This document shows positions 6,406 to 12,853 of a stretch of 19,701 bases of DNA, piece after piece (position 1 is the stretch's first letter; the number at the start of each line of letters is the position of its first letter). The notes under the pieces are model-generated. The model made no database searches, was not told where the DNA came from, and saw only the letters and a list, made by a program, of their open reading frames with translations. The DNA lies in the NCBI GenBank assembly GCA_937877545.1, contig CALFJE010000136.1:1-19701 (forward strand), written 5' to 3'. The DNA is from an uncultured Selenomonadales bacterium. Lineage in GTDB: Bacteria; Bacillota; Negativicutes; Selenomonadales; Selenomonadaceae. Position numbers and translations under genes: made by a program.

Positions 6406-7710
6406 TTAAGCTTGAACAGCCATAGCTGCCGCGATAGCCGCGCCGAGCCCCGAACCGCCGTTGTCGAGGATGGTGTCGACCTGAGAGGAGTCTTCGCCGA
6501 GGAGTTCGCTCATAGCCTTAACGATATTCTCCTTGGCGAGCGGCATTTTTTCATAGACGGAGCCGTCAACCGCCACGTGCTGACGGACAATCTTGCCGGA
6601 GCCGGCGCGTTGCCAAACGATAGCCACGAATGACGCCGCAGCCAGCCTTGCCGAACGAATCACGATAGCCGCCGCGAGTTCGCGGACTTTCTTAACGTCT
6701 TCGAGGGCAAGCTCGTGACCAACCTTAGCCATCAAAATATCCGTTGCCCTGCTCAAATTCGGCGATTCGTCAAGGATCATCATCGACATATCGATTGAGG
6801 ATAAATTGTATTGCTTGCCCTTTTCGCCCAAGAGTTCCGCAATCGCCATGCCGAGGAGTTCGCCCATGTAGCGTCCCGAAACCATTTTCTCGAAACGCTG
6901 TTCGCCGGGCTTTTCGGAGCGTTCGTCGTATTCCTTATCAAAGCGATTGGGCATGAGCTTCATGAAGTTGCCGCATTCCAGATTGAGAATCATGCCGCCG
7001 GAGCCGAAACAATCCGGGTCATGAATGCTCGGCTCAAGATAGCAAGTGTTGTGCCCCGTGGCGTAAATGGAGCCGATAAAGGTGTCGGGCGTCTTGTAAG
7101 CCGCGCTGAGCAGAACGGCGACGGTATCGTTTAGGACGGCGACCGGCTCGACATTGTCCGCGCCGCGACGCTTGAGAGCCGCGCTGAGCAAATCGTTGGC
7201 TACTTCGCCCTCGACGCCTTGGGTAGCGAATTCCTTAGTCCAGATAATCAGCCGCGCATTGTTAAGATTGGTCTGCGTGGACGGGAAGGAAAACGTGTGA
7301 CCGAGATAATATTTGGTGTTGCGGTCGCCGTCAATCGCCTCGTCGATAAGCCCCGCAATGAAGTCGAACATCTGCTCGGCGGTGGCGTCCTTGCAAATGT
7401 AGTCGTATTGACCGGGGACGATAAGCGGACGCCCCACGCGCTTGAGAATTTCAAATTTGCCATCGCCGTCGAGTCGTATGAGCGAAACGCGCACATTGGT
7501 GCCGCCGAAGTCCAACGCGAGGTATTCGCCCGTCTCTTTACCGCTGGGCAAACCCACGTAGGATTTGAGCATACGCATTGACGACAAAGTTACGTCGCGC
7601 AAGCCCAGTTGCAAATCTTGACGGAAGCTCGCCGCGATCTCTTGAAGTCGTTCCCCGTCGATTACGAATTCCGCCTTGATAGCCTTGAATTGTTCCTCGT
7701 TAAATGCCAT
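6406..7710 (-). CDS. Hexokinase of the eukaryotic (non-ROK) type
   Basis: A 434-residue cytoplasmic ATP-dependent hexokinase (EC 2.7.1.1) that phosphorylates glucose, fructose or similar hexoses. Hexokinase_1/Hexokinase_2 signatures are clear: phosphate-1 loop LALDFGGTNVRVSLIRLDG (64-82), sugar-binding FSFPSTQTNLNNARLIIWTKEF (about 141-162), catalytic Asp196 in VLNDTVAVLLSAAY, the GHNTCYLE block, and the C-terminal DNGGSGLGAAIAAA adenosine site. This family is typical of eukaryotes and patchy in bacteria, where ROK or GlcK kinases dominate. I chose the ATG giving MAFNEEQ because AAGGGGG lies 8 bases upstream; an in-frame start eight codons earlier has no such site. It has its own promoter and terminator and lies downstream of, and in the same direction as, the GntR regulator, which suggests a role in using hexoses released beside the mannitol and sucrose pathways. 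Confidence 0.92.
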   Translation of the reverse strand: MAFNEEQFKAIKAEFVIDGERLQEIAASFRQDLQLGLRDVTLSSMRMLKSYVGLPSGKETGEYLALDFGGTNVRVSLIRLDGDGKFEILKRVGRPLIVPGQYDYICKDATAEQMFDFIAGLIDEAIDGDRNTKYYLGHTFSFPSTQTNLNNARLIIWTKEFATQGVEGEVANDLLSAALKRRGADNVEPVAVLNDTVAVLLSAAYKTPDTFIGSIYATGHNTCYLEPSIHDPDCFGSGGMILNLECGNFMKLMPNRFDKEYDERSEKPGEQRFEKMVSGRYMGELLGMAIAELLGEKGKQYNLSSIDMSMMILDESPNLSRATDILMAKVGHELALEDVKKVRELAAAIVIRSARLAAASFVAIVWQRAGSGKIVRQHVAVDGSVYEKMPLAKENIVKAMSELLGEDSSQVDTILDNGGSGLGAAIAAAMAVQA

Positions 7711-7752
7711 TGGCAATTCCCCCTTAGCACTCAAAAATTTTTACCCGCGCAG

Positions 7753-7761
7753 ATTATATCA
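7753..7761 (-). promoter_or_regulatory. Extended -10 promoter of the hexokinase gene
   Basis: On the minus strand TGATATAAT, an extended and perfect -10, lies about 40 bases upstream of the start codon. The -35 region (TTCGTT at a 16-base spacing) is poor. It separates hexokinase transcription from gntR. Confidence 0.6.
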
Positions 7762-7811
7762 CGTTTCAAGCGGGAACGAAATTTTTTATACCCAAAATTT
7801 TTCGGCAGCGA

Positions 7812-8543
7812 TTATTTACGCAGGGTGTTGTAGCGGTAGAAGTAGCCCTCGACGAGCATTTGACGCGCCGAGGTATCGTCCTTGTATTTCACGACGCGGA
7901 AGAGGTCTTCGTGCGCCCGTTTGAGTTCGTCGCGCTTGCCGAAGTTCATCATGTTGGCGATAGTTTTCATGCGAATTTCGCTTGTCAAAGTCCGAACGAG
8001 CCTGGCGATTTGTCCGAGCAGGGAATTGTGCGCGGCGGTCGATATTGCCTCGTGAAAGTTATCGTCGGCTATGAAAACCGTTTCGGCGTCGCCGGCGTCT
8101 ATCGCCGCAAGCAATTTGTGAAGTTGCTCCTCAAGCTGAAACAAATCTTCGGGCGCGGCTTTTTCCATGGCAAGTTCCAAAATGCCAAAGTCAATCCACT
8201 CGCGAAGCTCCTTAAGGCTGTCGAGCGAATCGGATTGGTCAAGGATAATGCCGTAGAGCAAGGGGTTAATCATCTTGTCGGAGAAACCGCTTGATACGAA
8301 GGTGCCTTCGGGGCGGCGAATGTCCAGGACGCCGAAGGAGACGAGGATTTTAATTGCCTCGCGAATGGAATTGCGCCCGACGCCGAAACTCGACGCCAAT
8401 TCCATTTCAGTCGGCAACTTATCGCCGGGGCGAAGCTCTTTATAAATCATGGCGTACGTCAGGCGGTCAATGACCTGTTGCACGACGGAGGTATTGTCGA
8501 TGGGGCGCAAGAAACTTTTTTCAACGACTTCGCCGACTTCCAT
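7812..8543 (-). CDS. GntR/FadR-family transcriptional regulator (FCD domain)
   Basis: A 243-residue DNA-binding regulator. The winged helix spans about 13-85, with the classic GntR signature LRPGDKLPTEMELASSFGVG followed by RNSIREAIKIL and the wing RRPEGTFV. The C-terminal all-helical FCD ligand domain (about 105-240) shows Asp160-x3-His164 and a later His in RAHEDLF, two of the usual metal ligands; the final FCD His near the C-terminus is not obvious (the region reads MLVEGYFYRY). The ligand is unknown. Because it diverges from mtlA, it is the likely regulator of the mannitol operon. The ATG giving MEVGEVV was chosen for its GGAAAGGA site; the frame runs further upstream but through the promoter. 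Confidence 0.88.
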   Translation of the reverse strand: MEVGEVVEKSFLRPIDNTSVVQQVIDRLTYAMIYKELRPGDKLPTEMELASSFGVGRNSIREAIKILVSFGVLDIRRPEGTFVSSGFSDKMINPLLYGIILDQSDSLDSLKELREWIDFGILELAMEKAAPEDLFQLEEQLHKLLAAIDAGDAETVFIADDNFHEAISTAAHNSLLGQIARLVRTLTSEIRMKTIANMMNFGKRDELKRAHEDLFRVVKYKDDTSARQMLVEGYFYRYNTLRK

Positions 8544-8577
8544 AAGGCAACGTCCTTTCCTGTTATACTTTGTGTCG

Positions 8578-8605
8578 ATTATAACTTGCAAAACAGGCTT
8601 GTCAA
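8578..8605 (-). promoter_or_regulatory. Promoter of gntR
   Basis: On the minus strand a perfect TTGACA -35, a 16-base spacer and a perfect TATAAT -10 lie about 35 bases upstream of the gntR start. Its -35 lies 5 bases from the inverted repeat at 8611-8635. Confidence 0.9.
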
Positions 8606-8610
8606 GTTGA

Positions 8611-8635
8611 TTTGTCCTTAATGCTTGCGGACAAA
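8611..8635. promoter_or_regulatory. Candidate operator, inverted repeat 1
   Basis: TTTGTCC and GGACAAA form a perfect 7-base inverted repeat with an 11-base centre, directly upstream of the gntR -35. Its right half, read on the minus strand, is TTGTCCGCAAG and shares TGTCCGCAA with the second repeat (8677-8695), as expected for two binding sites of one protein. Confidence 0.5.
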
Positions 8636-8676
8636 ATTTAATATGTTGCCGCGCCGCACGAGCGTTGTGAAATTCT

Positions 8677-8695
8677 GTCCGCAACACACGCGGAC
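8677..8695. promoter_or_regulatory. Candidate operator, inverted repeat 2
   Basis: GTCCGC and GCGGAC form an inverted repeat with a 7-base centre, ending about 20 bases upstream of the mtlA -35. The word TGTCCGCAA here recurs in repeat 1 in the opposite orientation. The protein most likely to bind is the adjacent GntR-family regulator; this is inference. Confidence 0.5.
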
Positions 8696-8714
8696 GCCCC
8701 GCAATGTGTTTTGC

Positions 8715-8743
8715 TTGCCGAGCCTGCGCCCGTAATATACAAT
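8715..8743 (+). promoter_or_regulatory. Candidate promoter of the mtlA operon
   Basis: TTGCCG, a 17-base spacer and TACAAT (five of six matches to the -10 consensus). The moderate -35 fits a promoter needing activation. The leader would be about 35 bases. Confidence 0.55.
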
Positions 8744-8785
8744 GGCAACGTAGGATTTATGATATTTTTATCGGAGGTGTTGAAC

Positions 8786-10666
8786 ATGCAAGAGGCAATG
8801 CAAAAATTCGGGCGATTCCTGAGCGCAATGGTCATGCCGAATATCGGCGCGTTCATAGCGTGGGGCTTCATCACGGCGTTATTCATACCTGCCGGCTGGA
8901 TACCCAACGAGGGCTTGGCGGAGCTTGTCGGACCGATGGCAAAGTGGCTGTTGCCGCTGTTAATCGGCTTCACTGGCGGCGAGGTCGTCAACGGGCACAG
9001 AGGCGGCGTCGTGGGCGCGATTGCCACGGCGGGCATTATCGTCGGCACCGATATTCCCATGTTTATGGGCGCAATGATTATGGGTCCCATTGGCGGCGTC
9101 GCGATTAAGAAATTCGACGAGGCGGCGCAAGACCATATCCCCGGCGGCTTCGAGATGCTTGTCAACAATTTTTCGGCGGGCATTATCGGCGGCGTGTTGG
9201 CGTGCGCGGCTTACAGCTTCGTAGGTCCGTTGGTATCGAGCTTGACGGGCGGCTTAGGCGGCGCGGTCGGCGGTATAGTTTCGGCGGGCTTGTTGCCGTT
9301 GGTATCGGTTTTGGTCGAGCCGGCGAAAATCCTCTTCCTCAACAACGCGATTAACCACGGCGTCTTCACTCCGCTCGGTATGCAACAGGTCGAGGAGGTC
9401 GGCAAATCGTTTTTCTTCCTGATTGAGTCGAACCCCGGTCCGGGCTTGGGCGTGTTGCTTGCCTATTCGCTGTTCGGCGTCGGCAATGCAAAGGCGTCGG
9501 CTCCCGGCGCGGTTATCATTCACTTCTTCGGCGGCATTCACGAAATTTATTTCCCCTACGTGCTCATGAAACCTGCGCTGATTCTTGCGGTTATCGCGGG
9601 CGGCGTCAGCGGCGTCTTTACCTTGACAATGCTCAATGGCGGCTTGGTAGCTCCTGCGGCTCCCGGCTCGTTTATCGCGATTATGGCTATGACTGCCCCC
9701 GGCGCGTACTTTGCCAACATTGCGGCGGTAGCGGTCGCGGGCGGCGTGAGCTTCGCGGTTGCCTCGGTATTCATTAAGGCTTCGGCTAAGGCGGACGCCG
9801 AAAACGAGGACGGACTCGCGGCGGCTCAAGCCAACATGAAAGCTATGAAGGCGGCTTCCAAAGGTCAAGCGGGCGAAAAGCAAGTCGCGGGCGCGGACAT
9901 CAAGTTTATCGTCTACGCTTGCGACGCGGGCATGGGCAGTTCGGCTTTAGGTGCGGCGGCTCTGCGTAAGAAACTCCAGAAGGACGGCTACAAGAGCATC
10001 ACCGTTAAGAATTTCGCTATCGGCAACATTCCCAAGGACGCGCAGATTGTCGTAAGCCACGAAAAGCTTGCCGAACGCGCACGCGCAGATTCTCCGCAAG
10101 CCGAGCACATTTGGGTTACGGACTTCACGAACAATAACGTTTACGATATTATCAGCGAACGCTTGAAGGGCGGCGGCGTATCGGCGACGGCTTCGGACAG
10201 CGCGGAAGAATCGGGCGGCACCGCGCTCAAGGAGGGCATTTTGCTCAAGGAAAACGTCAAGGTCGGCTTGAAGAGCGTCAGCAAGGAGGACGCGATTCGT
10301 GCGGCGGGCGAACTGCTGTTCAAGAGCGGCTACGTCGAAAAGCCGTATATCGAGGGCATGTTGGCACGCGAGCGCGACATTTCAACTTATATCGGTCAAG
10401 GCATAGCGATACCGCACGGCGAGAACGCTGTTAAAAAGCACGTCATCAAGACGGGGCTCGTCGTCATGCAATATCCGCAAGGCGTCAAGTTCTCCGACGA
10501 AAACACGGCGCACTTAATCGTAGGTATAGCGGGCAAGGGCGACGACCACTTGGCGATAATCGCTAACCTCGCAACGATAACCATGGAGTATTCGGAGGCG
10601 GACTTGAAAAAAGCTTACACGACCGACGACCCGCAAGTTTTGTTCGACATGTTCACCAAGGGCTAA
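8786..10666 (+). CDS. mtlA: Mannitol PTS transporter, fused EIICBA
   Basis: A 626-residue phosphotransferase permease that imports mannitol across the inner membrane and releases mannitol-1-phosphate. Domain IIC (about 1-340) is a run of hydrophobic segments with the conserved GGIHEIYFPYVLM block, where mannitol binds. Domain IIB follows, with phospho-Cys379 in YACDAGMGSSALGA. Domain IIA (about 480-626) carries phospho-His544 in GIAIPHGENAVKKHVI. All three phosphorylation and transport modules are present in one chain, as in E. coli MtlA and unlike Firmicutes that carry a separate mtlF. The ATG giving MQEAMQKFGRF was chosen because GGAGGTG precedes it by 6 bases. It is the first gene of mtlA-cupin-cupin-mtlD; a 48-base gap without a terminator follows. 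Confidence 0.96.
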   Translation: MQEAMQKFGRFLSAMVMPNIGAFIAWGFITALFIPAGWIPNEGLAELVGPMAKWLLPLLIGFTGGEVVNGHRGGVVGAIATAGIIVGTDIPMFMGAMIMGPIGGVAIKKFDEAAQDHIPGGFEMLVNNFSAGIIGGVLACAAYSFVGPLVSSLTGGLGGAVGGIVSAGLLPLVSVLVEPAKILFLNNAINHGVFTPLGMQQVEEVGKSFFFLIESNPGPGLGVLLAYSLFGVGNAKASAPGAVIIHFFGGIHEIYFPYVLMKPALILAVIAGGVSGVFTLTMLNGGLVAPAAPGSFIAIMAMTAPGAYFANIAAVAVAGGVSFAVASVFIKASAKADAENEDGLAAAQANMKAMKAASKGQAGEKQVAGADIKFIVYACDAGMGSSALGAAALRKKLQKDGYKSITVKNFAIGNIPKDAQIVVSHEKLAERARADSPQAEHIWVTDFTNNNVYDIISERLKGGGVSATASDSAEESGGTALKEGILLKENVKVGLKSVSKEDAIRAAGELLFKSGYVEKPYIEGMLARERDISTYIGQGIAIPHGENAVKKHVIKTGLVVMQYPQGVKFSDENTAHLIVGIAGKGDDHLAIIANLATITMEYSEADLKKAYTTDDPQVLFDMFTKG

Positions 10667-10714
10667 AGGTTTTAAGCGGCGGCTTGCAGAATAGTTGTTG
10701 CGGGAGATGATAGA

Positions 10715-11221
10715 ATGCTTTTCGGAAAAAAATTTTGGGCAACCTGCGCGGCGGCGTTTTGCTTAACGGTGACGGCTCAGGCGGCGGAATATCCTTCGGC
10801 GGACGAGGTCGCGGTCAAAGTTGCCAACGAACAAGGCACGCTCTTTCCAATCGGCAAGCCCAATGTCGCCTACGAAAAATATTTCACGGGCAAGACTTAT
10901 CACACGTCGCTGGCTAAGGATTCAATGGGCGTTTCAAACGTGACGTTTATCGACGGGGCGCACACCTTTTGGCACAAACACCACGGCACATGTCAAATCC
11001 TGGTGACGGAGGCGGGCGCGGGCTACGTTCAGATTTGGGGGCAGGAACCCGTTAAGCTGATACCGGGCGTGGCGTTCACGGTACCCGAAGGCGTCAAGCA
11101 TTGGCACGGCGCGGCTCCGGGGCACATGATGCAACACTTATCAATCATGCAGGCAAGCCCCGAAGTCTCGACCGAGTGGCTGGAGCCTGTCGACGATAAA
11201 TTTTTTGAATCGCTTCGCTAA
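10715..11221 (+). CDS. Exported cupin-domain protein
   Basis: A 168-residue single-domain cupin with a signal peptide: MLFGKKFW, a hydrophobic core and a likely cleavage after TAQAA (about residue 24). The cupin core spans about 75-150. Motif 1 is FWHKHHGTCQILVTEAGAGY, with a cluster of metal-binding His; motif 2 is PEGVKHWHGA. It resembles small cupins annotated near carboxymuconolactone decarboxylases. Its substrate is unknown; placed between mtlA and the second cupin, it could act on a sugar or sugar acid outside the inner membrane. The ATG follows GGGAGATGATAGA. The distance to the next gene is only 12 bases, so it is in the operon. Confidence 0.8.
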   Translation: MLFGKKFWATCAAAFCLTVTAQAAEYPSADEVAVKVANEQGTLFPIGKPNVAYEKYFTGKTYHTSLAKDSMGVSNVTFIDGAHTFWHKHHGTCQILVTEAGAGYVQIWGQEPVKLIPGVAFTVPEGVKHWHGAAPGHMMQHLSIMQASPEVSTEWLEPVDDKFFESLR

Positions 11222-11233
11222 GGAGGCAAGCCC

Positions 11234-11572
11234 ATGATTCTGAAGAATATCGCACAAGCGGAAGTCTTGAGCTTGAAAGACAGCGTGGCGTATGCGGAGG
11301 GGCAAGTCGTCAGCAAGACGCTGATTCAAAATGACGGCGTGGGCATTACAATTTTTGCCTTTGCGAAGGGCGAGGGCATAAGCACGCACGAATCAGGCGG
11401 CGACGCGCTTGTTACCGCGCTCGACGGCACGGGCAGAATCACTATCGACGGCAAAGATTTTATCCTCAAGGCGGGCGAGTCAATCGTCATGCCGGCGAAA
11501 ACTCCGCATGCTGTTTACGGCGAGGACAATTTTAAAATGTTGCTCGTCGTGGCGTTTCCCGAAAAGATTTAA
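11234..11572 (+). CDS. Small cytoplasmic cupin-domain protein
   Basis: A 112-residue one-domain cupin without a signal peptide. The beta-barrel core shows GEGISTHESGGDALVTALDG (motif 1 with a single obvious His) and AGESIVMPAKTPHAVYG (motif 2). Such proteins bind metal and sugar-like or small ligands, but no enzyme activity can be deduced. AAGGAGG precedes the ATG by 6 bases. It sits 12 bases after the exported cupin and 12 bases before mtlD, so it should be co-transcribed and translated with the mannitol genes. A sugar-sensing or isomerase role is only a guess. Confidence 0.8.
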   Translation: MILKNIAQAEVLSLKDSVAYAEGQVVSKTLIQNDGVGITIFAFAKGEGISTHESGGDALVTALDGTGRITIDGKDFILKAGESIVMPAKTPHAVYGEDNFKMLLVVAFPEKI

Positions 11573-11584
11573 GGAGGTCATCAC

Positions 11585-12718
11585 ATGAAAAAGGCTGTAC
11601 ACTTCGGCGCGGGCAATATCGGGCGCGGCTTTATCGGCTTGTTGCTCAGTCAAGCGGGCTATCACGTTACGTTTGTGGACGTGGCGGCTCCGCTCGTCGA
11701 CGACATTAACGCGCTCGGCAAGTACAACGTGCAAATCTTCGGCGAATCGGAGAAAACCCTCGTCGAAAACGTCAGCGCGATTAACAGCGACGTGAATCTT
11801 GACGCCCTGCTCGACGCCATTGCGGAGGCGGACATCGTCACGACGGCTATCGGTCCGAACATTTTAAAGTTTATCGCGCCGAATATCGCCAAGGGCTTGA
11901 CCAAACGCGTTGCCGTCAACGATACGCCGCTGAACATTATCGCCTGCGAAAACATGGTGGGCGGCTCCACGGTGCTTAAAGGCTTCGTCTATCAGCATTT
12001 GGCGGACGACGTTAAGCCGGCGGTTGACAAGCTTATAGGTTTCCCCGACGCGGCTGTCGACAGGATTGTCCCGCTCCAGAAGAATTACGAAAAACTTTTG
12101 GTTAAAGTCGAACCCTACGCGGAGTGGGACGTTGATTCAAAGGGCGTTGTCGGCGAACTTCCCGCGATTAAAGGCATGACGTTGGTTGACAACCTCGGCG
12201 CGTACATTGAGCGCAAGCTTTTCACGGTGAACACGGGGCACGCCTCCATTGCCTACCTTGCGTATCAGAAGGGTTTGCCCGACATAAGCTCCGCCATGCG
12301 CGACGAGGATATTGTTGCCGCCGCCCGCGCCGTGTGGAACGAAACTTCCGCGCTGTTGATTGACAAGTACGATTTTGACCCGATTGTTCATCAAAAGTAC
12401 GTCATGACGACGGAGACGCGCTTTAAGAATCCCGAAATCAGCGACGAGGTTACGCGTGTAGCCAGAGGTCCGAAGCGCAAATTGTCGGCAGGCGACAGGC
12501 TCGTAAGTCCGGCTACTCAGCTTATCGAAGGCGGCAGAAAGCCCGTTGCTTTGGCTAAGGTTATTGCCGCCGCGCTCAAGTTTGACTACGCCGAGGACAA
12601 GGAAGCCGCCGAAGTTCAAGACTTCATCAAGGCGAACGGCATCGACGCCGCGATAACTCACTTCACGGGCGTAACGCCCTACTCCAAGCTGTTCGCGCTT
12701 ATCAAGGCGAATTTCTGA
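11585..12718 (+). CDS. mtlD: Mannitol-1-phosphate 5-dehydrogenase
   Basis: A 377-residue cytoplasmic NAD-dependent dehydrogenase (EC 1.1.1.17) that oxidises the mannitol-1-phosphate delivered by MtlA to fructose-6-phosphate. The N-terminal Rossmann fold begins VHFGAGNIGRGFIGLLLSQA with the GxGxxGxG dinucleotide loop; the polyol-specific block ERKLFTVNTGHASIAYLAY holds the catalytic Lys211. The length is close to E. coli MtlD (382). AAGGAGG precedes the ATG. It is the last gene of the operon and is followed by a strong terminator. Confidence 0.96.
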   Translation: MKKAVHFGAGNIGRGFIGLLLSQAGYHVTFVDVAAPLVDDINALGKYNVQIFGESEKTLVENVSAINSDVNLDALLDAIAEADIVTTAIGPNILKFIAPNIAKGLTKRVAVNDTPLNIIACENMVGGSTVLKGFVYQHLADDVKPAVDKLIGFPDAAVDRIVPLQKNYEKLLVKVEPYAEWDVDSKGVVGELPAIKGMTLVDNLGAYIERKLFTVNTGHASIAYLAYQKGLPDISSAMRDEDIVAAARAVWNETSALLIDKYDFDPIVHQKYVMTTETRFKNPEISDEVTRVARGPKRKLSAGDRLVSPATQLIEGGRKPVALAKVIAAALKFDYAEDKEAAEVQDFIKANGIDAAITHFTGVTPYSKLFALIKANF

Positions 12719-12752
12719 TTTTCCGACGTTTACCACACCCATAAAATTTTAT

Positions 12753-12779
12753 CCCTCCCGCAACGGAGGGAATTTTTTT
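12753..12779 (+). terminator. Terminator of the mannitol operon
   Basis: CCCTCC and GGAGGG form a 6-bp stem around CGCAAC, followed by AA and seven T. The T run abuts the -10 of the next gene. Confidence 0.88.
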
Positions 12780-12787
12780 GCTATAAT
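12779..12787 (+). promoter_or_regulatory. Extended -10 promoter of mfd
   Basis: TGCTATAAT, an extended and perfect -10, begins in the T run of the mtl terminator, so its -35 zone overlaps the terminator stem and has no good hexamer. The leader of about 60 bases contains repeated TAATTCC words. Confidence 0.55.
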
Positions 12788-12853
12788 GGCGGGCGGGCGT
12801 CCCTTGCGCCTCTAATCCCTAATTCCTAATTCCTACTCCCTGAGGAGGCTTTT

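Noticed and set aside
9254..9883. 209-codon minus-strand frame inside mtlA
   Set aside because: Antisense to the conserved IIC domain of MtlA; composition rich in Arg, typical of a shadow frame.
12137..12742. 201-codon minus-strand frame over mtlD
   Set aside because: Shadow of mtlD; it runs into the operon terminator and has no motifs.
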